The notes beneath the pieces were generated by a model. That model searched no databases. It was given only the letters and a program-made list of their open reading frames with translations, and had not been told where the DNA came from. A stretch of DNA of 64,000 bases. Origin: Fasciola hepatica. Its lineage: Eukaryota > Platyhelminthes > Trematoda > Plagiorchiida > Fasciolidae. The translations under genes were made by a program, and so were the position numbers. Of this stretch, positions 10,221-22,587 are shown piece by piece. Position 1 is the stretch's first letter; every line of letters begins with the position of its first letter. The stretch spans positions 9,994,501 through 10,058,500 of the forward strand of contig CANUEZ040000113.1 of the NCBI GenBank assembly GCA_948099385.1, in the 5' to 3' direction.

Positions 10221-11502
10221 GAAGACCACGAAAAGCACGGTGAAGATCCCCAATATGCCTTTTGAATTCAACGCTGATTGGTTAGGTGCTGTGCAGGTGT
10301 GTGTGGAACACATTCAATCTGAGTACATCATTTGCATCCAACAAGGTCGGTCTTATTGCCATGGCAGACAATTTTCCCATCAAGTTCACATTCAATTGAA
10401 GCTAAGCTGGTGACTTCGGCCGAATTCTTTGCTGATCCCTTTCAAGAAGATTCGTGCTCGGTTGGTGCCACACCATCGGGGGAGTTTGGACGACACTTAT
10501 TGATCTCGTTGAAACTTTTGAGCTCCTCGAATTCTGTCACTCACAGGTTATCCACGAAAAGTATCGAGTTGTTCACGATTTCAGAACAACCCGATGGGAC
10601 TGACCGGCCACTTATTAACAATAACCCCAATCCGACTCTGCTGATGTTCAAGACATGTATTCAAATGGAGTGTTTCGTTAACATACTTTATCTTGGAGAA
10701 GCTCCCTGGTTACGCGGTTTAGTTAAGGCTTTGATCTATGATATTTTTTCGATTGACGAACCCAGTTTCCTATGGTAGGGCACTGGAAATCCTACTATAC
10801 TACTCAGTAAACCCAGGACTTCAGTATCAGTGGAAAGTAGTTAGGCAAAACACTGTTGCAATATAAATGCAATGAGTGCCAACGGTTTGGTTAAACTGAT
10901 CATCAAAGCGGATCGAATGCCACTTTAATATACAGTTAATATATCTAATCTTTTATGGGTCGTCTCTTGAGATTTACACAAACGTCATTTCTCATGATCT
11001 GTGAGAAGAAGCCCAGTTGTTCACGAGTGGAAGATCTGTTTGAACGTAAGACAAAAGCGTCTCCAAACTTGCACATTACTTCTCTCTCCTGAATTCGAGC
11101 ATCCGATGTGGCATGCGCCGAAAAAGTTCACCAATAATGACAATAGCTTTCCCTCAGCAAAGTCACGAACCCACGGAACGGAGAATGACCTAGTTTGAAA
11201 ACATATCTCGGATGTGAAATTTGCATCACGAGATTTCATCTTTTTATTGCAGCTGTTCACGTGTCCGATGTGCATAATGTACAGAGATCGTTGATTCTAA
11301 ATAGACTATGACTTGGAAACTTAAAGGGTTGTCTCCTTTCGAGCATACTGAAAGGTTTTGAAAATCCATTTACAAGTGAGGGGTTTTACATAATCTTGAT
11401 AACTTATTGAGAGCTCATCTGAATTTTCGATGAAAGGCTTCCTTCTCGTCGGGGTTTTAGGTGGAGTGACAAAAGATCAGTATCGGTATCCAGCTATGGT
11501 GA
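10221..11502. other. No supported gene
   Basis: A 148-codon frame at 10332-10778 is Ser-rich, begins at TTG and is best explained by chance. Positions about 11215-11256 share an imperfect 40-bp match with the duplicated segments at 47.9 and 63.9 kb (core TTTGCATCAC, then TTGCAGCTGTTCAC). Confidence 0.3.
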
Positions 11503-11844
11503 TCGGGTTTGAGGAAGACAAGGACTCAGTGGGCTAAGCTGATTGGAGTCATCCACATCGGTCAAGCCGAGAGTGAGTATTCGGCGAAAAACAACGTGGC
11601 GTTGTTAGAGGGCGCGGCAAACTTTTATCCAGGCAGGGACTTATCTACACTGAAAACACAAAAGCCCATAGACGGCAACGTAACAAACCTATCGCCCATT
11701 TTCCGTTATTTAGCTATCTTTAGAGAAATAAAGTTTCCTGGGAAGCTCTGCGCATCCTCGACTGGCATACCGCCACTCAAAATGCGTACGAACAACTCGT
11801 TGCATCACTGGCTGTCAACACCCAAACTTTCTCTAACCCGACAG
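11503..11844 (+). CDS. Candidate exon, unknown protein
   Basis: An open frame ends at a donor ACCCGACAG|GTAATA at 11844/11845 in phase 0. The peptide is mixed polar and hydrophobic (LIGVIHIGQAESEYSAKN, RYLAIFREIKFPGK). The 5' boundary is not clear: possible AG sites near 11517-11528 lack a good pyrimidine tract. The exon is phase-compatible with 13247-13408. No domain is recognised. Confidence 0.25.
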
Positions 11845-13246
11845 GTAATACCTGGTTCTTAGAAGGCTAGAGTTGCTACCTTGAGCACACAACTGTGACG
11901 TTCCGAATGCCACTTCCTACCCAAATCCTGAGACTACTCATAAACTGTTTATCAATAAATACCGGTCATAATCAGATGCTGTTCGAGATATTCATCAAGC
12001 CGACTCCCCCTCTGGCAAGAGGTAGTCGCATAGGAGTAAGCTGAACCAGTGGTCGTGACCAAAAGAAAGTGTAATAAATGAAGGCATAAAGTAACAGGAG
12101 GAAAATTCCAGTCGAGTTTGAGTAGGTCATGGGTGTTACAAACGATAAAAGATCAATAAACACTGAAAAAACCTAGTGTGACAGATTTTCCTAGGGTCGT
12201 TAAAAGAAGGCGACTGCGATCAAGTTTGTGCCATGGTTGCTCGACGGATGCATTAAAAGGGTCACCATGATGAAATCAAAACCATTCTACACTCATGACA
12301 GTGCTAAATAACTGGTAACAGTTTTGATGGAAATGGTTAAAGTCAGTTGACGGTATCGGTTCCGTAGGTTATCTAACTCCAGATTGGTTTTTCGTCAAAC
12401 CTGGAGTTAAAATCCAACCTCTTGACACCGGTCCTTAGCCTCAAATTGACATCTTCTTATTGTGTTATAATCATGTACTGAAAAGAATATAATTGGGAAG
12501 CAGGGAAGTTTGCCTCTTGTGCAGTGTACAAGTAGAGCTTGTGGCTTTCGGCAACTGCTAAAATGCACAACTCACTACTACGATGAATGCCGGCATGCGA
12601 AATCGCGTATAAGGGAGAAGTAAGTGCTAGACAATATGGATTCTGTGTTTTCACACGATTTGCCATTGATGGTCGTCTTGAAGCAATTGGGGCAAACTGA
12701 TGGAATTATATGATATGCCACTGTCATCAAGCCCTATAAACTGAGCAGTGATTTTAGACGAACAAAGCAAATGCGATTTATTCCTTTGAAGTGTTTCACG
12801 ATTTTATTGAGAATAAATGTAAGCAAAGCATTGATCAAAATGGGCCACTTCCAACTGCGCTGATTTAATATACTCTCACCGCATCTACAGTGTTTTCAAG
12901 TTTCCTAATTGGACTTGTAATTTCGAGAATATTGTTTAATGCATGAAAGTGGCATCAGTCACACATGTGCGAACAAACTGCACTTCCCTGTTGCGATGAA
13001 TATGGTCACGTCAAATGCCTTGTTGGCATCCGATACACTCTTTTGAGGTTTCAATCTCTGTGAGATGACCATTTATAACTCCCTTCATTTTGAACTTTGC
13101 CATTGAGGTACCAGAGTAGATAACATTTCACCTCCGATAAAAAGGTTGTTTTTCACTCTATGGAAAATAAAAAGATATAAGTTTTGATTACTTCGCCAAT
13201 CCAGAAAAGGCGAACTCGCCTAACATTTTCACATGCGGTAGTCCAG

Positions 13247-13408
13247 CGGAGTAAGCTTGAACGAAACCGGCCATCTTCCGCTTATCGAGTGTTGTTGAAC
13301 TTCTGGATGCAAACAATTCATGGCGATTATCCACTATGGAATTGTCAAACTCCTCGTGTCCCTACTAAACAAATAAATCTGTCGCTCTATTTGTTACGTA
13401 GAGAGTAG
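13247..13408 (+). CDS. Candidate terminal exon, unknown protein
   Basis: The exon follows an acceptor with a fair pyrimidine tract (TTTTCACATGCGGTAGTCCAG|C) and ends at TAG at 13406-13408. The peptide begins RSKLERNRPSSAYRVLL and ends LRRE. Incoming phase 0 fits the donor at 11844. An alternative downstream exon at 13561-13666 (GSSWHSFAFEMRTCD...) is also phase-compatible, so the model is not unique. Confidence 0.25.
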   Translation, partial: RSKLERNRPSSAYRVLLNFWMQTIHGDYPLWNCQTPRVPTKQINLSLYLLRRE

Positions 13409-13839
13409 TCGGGTTCCGGGCTAAGGAAGTGCTGAGTCTTGCTTAGCTACACGATCCAAAAAGTGGCAAGCGATTTACTTTGAATGAAGCGGTCAACTAA
13501 TTGTGCTATATTTCTGACCTCATCAGTCGTTCACTAACATTTTGGCTTTCAACCACACAGGGATCTTCGTGGCATTCTTTTGCATTTGAAATGCGAACAT
13601 GCGATCGCGTAGTTCAACGGTGGTACTTTTCATTTTATGTATACTGCTCCTCTTTCATTGCCCTAGGTTTGTTTTGTCAAATACTTTGCGCTGACTGAGT
13701 GCTTCTCTAAGTGTATTTGTAATTCATCCCATACCGAATTACTGAATTCCGAGGAGATGAAGTTTTCCACATGTGTGCGGTTGTGCAGTGACTTTGTTTC
13801 TAACAATGCCAGTTATATTCACTCCAGTCTTTCTCTTAC

Positions 13840-13930
13840 AATGAGCGTACCCCAAACCGTTGTATGTTGTGAGCTCAAGCTGATGTGCTCCAGGACCGAC
13901 ATATTTTATGACTCGGTTGTTCAATATAAG
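13840..13930 (-). CDS. Candidate internal exon, unknown protein
   Basis: On the minus strand a TTTCAG acceptor at 13931 and a GTAAGAG donor at 13839 bound 30 codons plus one base. The peptide contains NNRVIKYVGPGAHQLEL, which looks like beta strands of an extracellular or globular domain. No partner exon is identified, and the evidence is sequence appearance only. Confidence 0.22.
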
Positions 13931-14084
13931 CTGAAACATATCTTGTGAATATAATTTGGAGAAAACATCACCCAATCACGACAGACGATTTCTCATCTGG
14001 TTCTTCATTTGCGAACACGGTTTAGTGATTCGGTCATTCACATTGTTTTAGCCACTCTTTATTTCAATTGCCATGGGATAAAAA

Positions 14085-14246
14085 AATATTCAGAGAATGT
14101 ACTGTTGGCACAGGGAGTCTGAATCGCATGTTTTTGGAAAATCCCTTTGCATTCTTCACATCGAAAAGTCGGTGTGAAGAATGCAAGTGGATTTTCCAAA
14201 AACACTATTCAGGCTCATCGTGCCAACAATACATTCTCTGAATATA
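14085..14246. repeat. Palindromic pair of SINE-body fragments
   Basis: Positions 14085-14160 and 14173-14246 are imperfect inverted copies (about 80 percent identical) around a 12-base centre. Both match the 3' body that follows the tRNA-like head at 14415. The left copy includes the sequence adjoining the head (CCGACTTTTCGATGTGAAG on the minus strand). The right copy begins a few bases further in. This reads as two insertions or a local inverted duplication. Confidence 0.85.
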
Positions 14247-14414
14247 TTTCAATGTCCGATGGATCACGTTCATCTTTGTGCTGTTCGTCCCATTGGGAAG
14301 TGACCGACGAGGCTAGCCCAATGATTAAAACCAGGATAGATACTGTGTATCATTGGAATAGTGGTCCGCGCCTTATCGATTATTCACTAGCGTTATTCAC
14401 ACCGGACCGTCCGG

Positions 14415-14487
14415 ACCGCGAGAGATCAGCTGGTAGAGCGTCTGCCCGGTATGCGGAGGGTCGCCGGTTCGTTTCCGGCTCGCGGCG
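14415..14487 (+). tRNA. tRNA-Thr(GGT)-like SINE head or pseudogene
   Basis: A full cloverleaf can be drawn. The acceptor stem is 14415-14421 with 14480-14486 (six of seven pairs), the D arm 14424-14439, and the anticodon arm 14441-14457 with loop CCGGTAT (anticodon GGT). The variable loop is 14458-14462 and the T arm 14463-14479 with loop TTCGTTT. It departs from a functional tRNA in several places: the first acceptor pair is A-C, one D-stem pair is broken, U33 is C, and the conserved T-loop A58 is T. It is followed without a break by the body repeat that also appears at 14085-14246. That supports a tRNA-derived SINE rather than a working tRNA gene. Confidence 0.7.
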
Positions 14488-14540
14488 TCCGACTTTTCGA
14501 TGTGAAGAATGCAAGTGGATTTTCTAAAAGCATAAAAAAA
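14488..14540 (+). mobile_element. SINE body joined to the tRNA-like head
   Basis: The sequence CCGACTTTTCGATGTGAAGA at 14489 continues through GCAAGTGGATTTTCT and ends in an A-rich run (14528-14540). It matches the inverted copy at 14138-14172 at about 33 of 35 positions. Head, body and A-rich tail together are the standard SINE layout. Confidence 0.7.
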
Positions 14541-15400
14541 ATTTCATTTTTGGACAAATCAGTGGCATCCTTGACTGCTTATGAAATGAACTGTCTTGAA
14601 CATTAACTTGGCAGTTCAATTTCTAAGGGTCGACGACGGCACAAATTTGTAGAATCTTTCATAATTTGGGTGAGATAACCAATTTTAGAAACGTGCCGTG
14701 AATTCTGTAACACAGACCATACACATTTACGTGAGTAGATCAGTCCATTGTTACATGGTTCTCTTATTTACAGTGCAGCATAACAGAATTTACTTGTTTT
14801 TTTGCAGAAACTCGAAGACGAATAAAATCAGCTATGTAGTCGTGAAGGACTTCATCACGTGTGAAAGCTTATTGTATCGGAAGAGAAGTAAAAACAGTGC
14901 AAAAAATCCAGTTCAAATAATTCCTACCCGTAAAGTTTAAAAACCAATCTCAGAAATCACGAATTTCCCGTGAAAATCCGTTCGAATGTTGGGAATGTCA
15001 CGTGGTTTTTAGTGTAATTTGTTGTTCGATCTTTTTTCCGGATTCTCCTTCATAAACTGGAGCTTTCTTAAGTGTCGTGGTCTCCCCTTTGTTTGCTAGA
15101 TTGTTGATTTGAATATTCTTCATCAGCAGACCTGCCAATCCAATCAGGTACGGTTTTCTGGACAACCCAAACAGATTACCATTCATACCTCTTGGTCATG
15201 CCCGATGTTTAGTTGAAATGTGACAAATATCCTGATTTTCTATTCGGAAAAACTGGTGGTTTTGATTAGTAGATTCTTTTTATTTACTCATGAGTATTGT
15301 TAGTGGTATAATCATGCGCGAAATGATTCATGGATGAAAATTAGCTGCCAGCTGAGGGAAGTAACCGTGGTTGACAGGATTCGAATATGGGACAGAAAGA
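14541..15400. other. No supported gene
   Basis: A minus-strand ATG frame at 14998-15186 (MNGNLFGLSRKPYLIG...) is open for 62 codons without splice support. A plus frame at 14698-14940 is basic and likely random. Confidence 0.2.
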
Positions 15401-17050
15401 TACAAAATTGACCGTGGTCGTTGTTTAACCATTACCGGTCTGGTTTAGGGTACGTTAAGTTTCCTCGATGGTATGTGCTTTATTATGTATACTGTAAGAA
15501 GAAAGAAGAAAGAAAAAAGAAAAACTGGTTCAGCCACCGAGGTGCATGCGAAGTTCCTCTGTGACTTCCATCTTGTCAACCAGAACCTGTGCTAAGCAAG
15601 GTACCGTAGAGTTGTGATGGACATTTAACCAGGAGGGAATAATTCTAACTGCAGCACTAGTGAAGGGATGGATAAGGCCTACAGATGTCAGAAGCTAAAA
15701 TGTGCAAATAGCACATTTTGGAGATAAGAAAGTCCATGGAAGTCAATGAAAGGGGACTGATAATGCCAGACCGCGGTGTACCTTGATAAAATCTTTCTCA
15801 AGCAAACCAGTGGAGATTACTGGATAGCGGTAGAGTAGAGGTGGAACAATATTCTTATGGAAGACGGAAAAAAATGACAGCTTGTGTGGTAACAAAATGC
15901 CTTAGCTTGCGGATTTGAAAAGATTGTCTCAATAATTCCGTTGCCACAATCAAGAATATGAGAAGATCACTCTAAATTAGCGTTGATGGTAGCACTTAAG
16001 CGTTTGATCCAATCAGCTTTGGAAACCAGAACTTTGTCGATGACTGATTCCCACTGGTAAAAGAGGAACGTGAAAAAGAGAAAGTACACTAGAAACACTC
16101 GGAAGTGTTGAAATGTAGTCCAGCATAGAACAAAATTGCAAACGTTTCGGAACAATAGTTGATGTCTTATGGGCTGAAGATAGACTGTTAGAGCTCGACG
16201 TCATCGGCGCATTCCCAAAGTAGTGCAGGTGACCCAGAGGCATAGTTAGCGCCGTATGTGGTGAAGAGATACAAGGAGAGAACGGCACCCTAAAGAACAC
16301 CAGCACTGTTAGTTAGGAGACTCGATAAACTTGTACTCAGTTTTGCACGTTAAGTTTCACTGAAAAATTAGTCTTTGAACCAAACGAGTGGAGAGGTGGA
16401 AAAGCAAAAATACAGCAAATTTTGAATGATAAAAGCGGGGGAATAGTCGAGGAAAAAGCAAAGATTTCATGGAGCTACTTAGGTTGTTTGAAATAGGGTG
16501 GAAAACTTATATATTTGCTATAAAGGCATCAGCATCAACATTTTGTTGATGAAGGAAGTCATAATTTCTGATACTGGGTCATCTTAGAGACTGAGCAGCG
16601 AGAGCAATGGGAAGAAAACTTCAGAGAAACAAAGGGAATGGATCTTTGAAAATCGATATTTATGGTGAATGATAGGTTTCTAAAGGTTACTTTATATGCT
16701 ATTCCTGACAAATGAACGATGCGATCAAAGTGGCTAAATTTTAGGTCTGATACTGATGAGAAGGCGCTCACTTATTGAAACAGGAGCTTTCAGTTGTAAC
16801 GGAAATAGTCCGGGATGGCTGGCAATGATTCCGTCTAGAACAGTTTTCCTTCTAGTTGGGGTAAGACAGAGTTCTCTTGAACCAAAAGCTTGTTAGAGAT
16901 ACTTAGGAGCGTGATAAAATTATTGGAAATAATATCAAAGCAGTGGGATAGTTACGCAATCAGAATGAGTATATTAGCTCCGAAGAATACGTTGATGTCC
17001 TACCGGGGATAAAAAGGTGCTATGTACAGTCTACTGATCACATATCCTCG
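15400..17050 (-). pseudogene. LINE relic A (Jockey/CR1-like): endonuclease end and reverse transcriptase
   Basis: Read on the minus strand, fragments in several frames follow the expected order. An endonuclease C-terminal segment near 16830 gives the string PTRRKTVLDGIIASHPG. A linker follows, and then reverse transcriptase pieces near 16200-16300 with a palm motif ending ADDVEL. That motif reads CADD where YADD is usual. The strings LHFNTSECF and LIGSNA further down fit the post-catalytic region. Many stops and frameshifts interrupt it, so it cannot encode a protein. No 3' tail or target duplication was defined. Confidence 0.72.
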
Positions 17051-17913
17051 ATAATTTTGGTTGGAATTTTCCAAAGACATAGTCGATTTCTTTAAAAGAG
17101 AAAATAAACAAACTACTAGGCATTTGTCAGACCACTAGGAATTGATGTAGATAATCAAACCACTACTTGTGCTCCACTTGCACTGTTCTCTGTGTTGACA
17201 AAAGCACTCGAATTTCTCAAGAAGAATGAGTTTGGCTTCAATACTTTCGTTTACCAAGACTCTTGTATGCACTTCAATAAGATGTTCATGTTACTCCAGG
17301 AGTTCATAACATTGTATGAAAATTCATTTTTTAAAACAGTCCGAATGTTAGTAATGACCAGTGTGGTAACTCACCTCTTCCTTGGCTTTGTGCTACTAAA
17401 GACTGTCTACGAACAGGCTTGCCTACCTTTCCCCACTGAACTTGGTCTCAGCATAATTTAAAAAGGAGTTAGTGAAATGAAGCAAAGTATATCGTGTCTT
17501 TATTCCAAGTGAATTATTCTTCAGAATAGAGGATTCTGGGTATCACATATTGATGTTTAGAATAATTCGAAAGTGGCATTGATCAGACTTACGACAAAAT
17601 ATGACTTCATACACTGGCGATTGACTGCTTCTCGTTAGTGATTTATTTTATTAAATTCGAGGATTCTTTCATTGCAAACCTAAGTTTGCATTCAATGGTG
17701 AGTTGAGTGTTGACATGGCATATGGAATAGTATTTTGCAAATTTGATTTCCTACAGCTCATTCCTAATTGCGATGTAGCACCGGGGAATTTATCGTGAGG
17801 TTTACGTTTTAAGTGAGTCAGATAAACCGATCATTGTAGTGTCCCGCCAAACTTCATTCATGAAAATGAATCAATCAGCCGCCAGTGATAATTGTTACTG
17901 CACCGGCATACAG
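17051..17913. other. No supported gene; one open frame at 17192-17461
   Basis: A plus frame ending at TAA 17461 gives a peptide with two hydrophobic stretches (RMLVMTSVVTHLFLGFVLL). It starts at TTG and lacks a convincing acceptor. It could be a terminal exon of a membrane protein or chance. Confidence 0.2.
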
Positions 17914-18121
17914 CTTTCCGCAAATGCCAACATGAATATTTGCTACAACTATTTTGGCAAAGAATGATGCAATCTGTAAACACTGAATTAAACAATGTAC
18001 TATGCAAGGATGGGTTTTCCCTCGAGGAGGGTTGCTTGTGTTCGATCTGGAACAGCAAATGTAGAGAACTCCATGCGTGCAAACGCTCAGTGAGTGCTTC
18101 ACAGGGACTGTTAACCTACTG
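17914..18121 (+). CDS. Candidate internal exon, cysteine-rich peptide
   Basis: The exon runs from an acceptor (CACCGGCATACAG|C) to a near-perfect donor (CTACTG|GTAAGTTT). It reads two bases, 68 codons and two bases, so incoming phase is 1 and outgoing phase is 2. The peptide has six cysteines spaced as in extracellular disulfide-rich modules (KCQHEY, NVLCKDGF, EEGCLCSIWNSKC, HACKRS). No named domain fits exactly. Minus-strand LINE relics flank it on both sides, so it would sit between repeats in a long intron. Confidence 0.35.
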
Positions 18122-18259
18122 GTAAGTTTATGGAAACAGAACAGGATGAGAGGGCACGATCGGGTTTGTCCTTAGATTTTTAATTGGACACCTAGTGATG
18201 AGCTCAAGTACCCCTTATTATGGAAGGAGAACCGTAATTTTGATCTGTCATCGCAACTA

Positions 18260-19480
18260 AATGCATCACACAATCAAAAAAGCTGGCCCTACTTACCTGA
18301 GTTTTGCGATCAACAGGTGATAGAACAGGGTGGGTGAGCTAGAGCTGCTCGTGATTGGTGATATACAAATTGCTTGCGAACCCTTTAGGAGCTACCGATG
18401 TACAAGCTGTTGGAGGTAATTTAGATGTACCATTTTTTGGTACTGGTTCGATAGAAGCCACCATCCACTGGTCAGGAATAATACTGTGATTTGAGAATAG
18501 TTTAGAGGGATCAGAAAATACGAGACATTATCTACATGTACGTTTCTTTCAACAAGATCATTCGAAGAAGTCTGGGCCACTTGGTTGATTTTGGTTGGAG
18601 GTGAATGAACTCTGTCTATACGTCCAAGGAAGTGATGCTTTCGTTGGTAGGATTCTGGTGGAACGTAGCGGCATGTTTTTGGATGATTCGTCGGCATGAG
18701 TTGGCAATAAGGTAACGGTTGGTTTGATCAACTTTTGATTAGATGAATGATTATCTTCCACATCTACCTGCAATCGCTGTCGGGTGTGAACGGCTGAAGG
18801 TACGTAGCGTTCAATCTCCGAAACCCAGTTTTAGATGGATTTTAATGGAGCTCTCACGATACCGTGGCCTCTGGCCTTGAATGCGAGCTCCTTCATTCGA
18901 CACAAGCACTTCAGCTGAGTGAAAGTACCACCGTCGGATCGGATGCACAAAGCTTCAATGGGGCAGTGAGCAATAAAACTGAAGTTCAGGTACTAAGTTG
19001 AATACCCAATAAACGAAGATGGTTTGGAGTGAAAAATTATGCTTTAATTAGAATTACCAACCATATATCTGAGTTGTACGAAGTTTTCTGGGTGATATTG
19101 TCGACTGTAAATTTTGCGTTCATAGACATGAGTGTATGCCTACTCAAAGGTTAAATCACTGGGAAAACCTTTAATATAGCATGATCAGAACAGCCGAGTA
19201 GAGTACGAGAGGCAATGTGAAACAGGTCTGGATTTGTAGAAAAACAAATAACGAGTGTGGTGTTAAGTCTGGTGAAGAAGGTGATAATAATGAGCAGATT
19301 TAGGGACGTGAGGTATCTCACAAGGAACAAGTTAAAATTGTCATAAAGAAGAACAACAAAGTTCAGAAGAATCGTGGAGACAATCTCGGGGAATTCGCCA
19401 AGCCTAGAGAAAGCACGAGTTTCGGAAATGTACATGTTTACAAAAATTATGGATGACTTAGGTTTACAGGTTTGCACTCC
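18260..19480 (-). pseudogene. LINE relic B (Jockey/CR1-like): endonuclease end, linker, RT start
   Basis: On the minus strand, positions 19140-19477 encode an endonuclease C-terminus that includes STNPDLFHIASRTLLGCSDH. This contains the SDH catalytic box typical of these enzymes. A linker follows. Near 18430-18490 the string IPDQWMVASIEPVPKNGTS matches the first conserved region of LINE reverse transcriptases. Stops and frame changes interrupt it and the palm domain is missing. It lies about 1.2 kb upstream (in its own direction) of LINE relic A and could be the same family. Confidence 0.72.
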
Positions 19481-20503
19481 TGTACAGAAGCCCTAATGTG
19501 GGATTTGGAATAGATGAAAGTTATTTTTTCCCCGCCCATACCATCATTCATTTATGAAAGTAATGAGGGTTGTGATTGTTCGAGACAAACGTCTTAAGGT
19601 AATGTAAAATACTATTTATTAGCAGCTACTTATTCCAAAATGGGTTTAACCACCAGTGACATTGATCCCGTTATTTGTGATTTGTTGAACAGAACACAGT
19701 CCGTTGTAGTTTCCGTAGATCTGTACTAATTTTGTTTCGAAGATTGACTTCTCCATCGTTTTTTTCTGGATTCCTGTAATTTTCCGATTGATCAAAGTGC
19801 TTGGTTCTAATGATGTCTTATCTAACTGTAACTTAAAATTCGTTACTTAAAACAGAACTTCTCGGTATCTATTTCCAGCTTTCTTCCGATAGAAATCTGC
19901 TTGCATTACGAACATGCTTCAGGGATTGATCTCTGCCTCCCAAAACTAAGTTCAGGTTAAGATTGGTTGATATGGTATTTTCATGATCTTCTAGGTGTGA
20001 CAACGTCAATATTCAAACAGAAAATATCCTCCACTTATAACAGCTAAATTTCTGAGTCATATGACCGGACTGGTCCAACTTTGACAGTTTATCCTGGACC
20101 TCTTCTAAACAAACACGTGACGCATAGACTATACAGACGTTTCCGATTTAGAAAAGCGGATAAGCAACTGCTAAGATAGAAATGAATACCCAGGTGACAA
20201 AACATTCACTTTCGCAAAGAACTATGTGGATAGCACGACTTTTTTATTTTCGGTCATGGAAGAATTTCTCATGAAATATTTGGAAGTTTGCGGTATATTC
20301 CAGAAAGCACTACATCATACTTCAGATAATGTAGACAAATACGGAGATTACTAGGATCTCTGGCGATGAGAAAAACACTGTTTGAATATGCCAGGTCGGG
20401 CAGTATTTATTTCGTACATGGATTGTTGCCACCAAAATCTCACTAGAAGAGAGCTGATCACACAAAGGGAAAAGGTGAAGAAAGAGGGTGATAGTTGGCA
20501 AAC

Positions 20504-20647
20504 CTGGCAAAACCATCAGTCCTAATGAAGTTGGGGGAAAGATCTTCATAGGCGCAAACACAGCAATGAGCACCAAGAATGATTGACCGCGTCTAACTCT
20601 ACCTCCATCTTCATCAATGAAGATTTCATGGATATACAAAAGTGTGT
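20504..20647 (-). CDS. Candidate internal exon, unknown protein
   Basis: A strong acceptor (ACGGTTTTTTTTACAG|A) and a donor (TTGCCAG|GTTTGCC) bound two bases, 47 codons and one base, a symmetrical phase-1 exon. The peptide contains FIDEDGGRVRRGQSFLVLIA. I recognise no domain. It may belong with the minus-strand exons at 22588-24021, but the outgoing phase of 22588 (0) does not match directly. Confidence 0.25.
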
Positions 20648-22587
20648 CTGTAAAAAAAACCGTCAAACAATGCATTGCACCTTAATAATGCTGATCATTG
20701 AACAAATACAAATTTGTTTACATTCACGTGAAATGCTTCGATGATAGGTTGAGACGGACTTGCGATCAGAGCACATTGCCAATAGTTGGTGAATCGGAAC
20801 AACATGATTCGCTGGAGTATCAATAGCAATGAATGACATATTAACTGCCTGTCATCTGGTTATTTTATTGTGCAGATGAGTTGGCAAACTTGTATTTGTA
20901 ACCGGCTGAAGACGATTCACTTGGAGGTTGTTTTGCGGAAGTCTAGTATTGAATGAGATAAGTGTAACGTGGCCTACAAGAACGTGACACATCCTATTGA
21001 GGTAATCAATTCGGTTGGTTTTAAAATATTCATAACCACACAGTAAGCTCGCAATCATTACCGTTATCCGCTCAGTGAATTACGGTGGAAAAATAATAAC
21101 ACATTGAGAATCACATGAAGTTCAAATGATCGAATCTACGAAATGTCTGTGGACATTGAGAGTAACTTGTCATAGAAAGAGTTCAATGCACGCACGTGTC
21201 AGCGCTTGCATAAGGGTATTGCCCAGTGTGTGGTTCGCCGGGTGATGTGGTTTAAATCATTGATTGTAAAAGAGAACTTATCCGAGGATACGGGTCAGAC
21301 CAAATTTGAGCTAGATCCTTGACTTGATGGGCTTTTTCGATTACAAAACTGATGCTGCCTTCAACGCGATTACGTTATTAGGAAATGTCATAGATATTTG
21401 GTCCGTTGCAGTCCCAAAATGCAAAGTAGATAACGTCCCTTCTCTCATGTATGTAACCATGAGGCGCATGACATCATATTAGAAAAGTGCTCCATGGGTA
21501 AGGTAAAGCTGGAGAAAATATAATATCGAGAACCGCTTCAAATAAAGAAGTATAGCTGAGTGGTTGCTGAATTTCGAACGCATGTTTTTTTATGAAATCA
21601 TCTGATGAGTTACCGAAGATGAATAAAGTGGCTCTCAATCCACCTCTATTTTGTATGTCTGCATCCTATTGGGCCTGGTTCATCTCCGCTCCATCCAATG
21701 ATTACCACCTTCTCCGATACATCCTACTGAGGCATGAAGTAGATGAGATCTCAAGCAGAGCTCAGGGAAGTAAAACTGCAATGTCATCGTTTGAACCAAG
21801 CTGCACGTTTTCGTGATTATTTCCTATATCCTCGGATCAAACTCATATTTGATCATGTACTGGACTGAATGATGACAGACCAACGGTTAAGTTAATAAAA
21901 GCAATATTTTACTTGTAGTTATGTGATCGTATACCTTTTGAACTTCAAAAAATAGTATTGAAGTGACGTGAGCTGCTTTACATTTGCATAGGTATCCCGA
22001 AGGGCGAATAATCATATGATATAAGTGATAGTTCACTGACTTTTTTTCTCGCTCACAAACGTGTCACGATGCACAGAAGTCACGTTTTGCCGTTGGGTGA
22101 TAATTTGAGAATAGCCTGCTGCGCGAACTTATTAGGCTTTTTTCATTGTTGTAATAGTGAGTCGCTAACTGAACTCGAAGTCTGTAGTATTCACAGGACT
22201 GTAAATGATTTCCAAGATCATAATCCTAGAGGCGGTATGGTAGAGTTTATCAGACTTTCTAGGGTCAAGTCCTTAACAATACCATTTGGTGTGGAATGAT
22301 GAATTAAGCGCTTTATTGTCATGAGAATGCAGATCACGAAGTCTCAACAGCTATCGGTCGAGCTTTGAGACTAAGGGCCATGTTTCTAACACCTACTTCT
22401 ATACTACATTTCTGCATTCACTGACACAACGAAACTATTGTACCAGGTATTTGAGTCTGGAAATGTTGTTCCATATCCATCGGAATAAAGATCACATAGC
22501 CATGCGTGAGTTTAGTTTTATTTCAGTCTTAGTTACCAATCCCGATCGGTATGCCGATGAAGTAGAGCCTAATTCCGAAATGTGTAC
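20648..22587. other. No supported gene; several open frames without clear splicing
   Basis: A minus-strand ATG frame at 20852-21058, a plus-strand ATG frame at 21592-21816 and a plus frame at 22069-22299 are each about 70 codons. Each looks plausible but has no matching partner exon or motif. Confidence 0.2.

Noticed and set aside
10332..10778. 148-codon plus-strand frame
   Set aside because: It starts at TTG, is serine-rich and has no splice or motif support. Frames of this length are expected by chance in 64 kb read in six frames.
13500..13540. Hammerhead ribozyme core (CTGATGAGGTCAGAAA on the minus strand)
   Set aside because: The core strings are present but there is no stem II between them and no closing stems. 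Other CTGATGA sites in the window also lack GAAA and stems.
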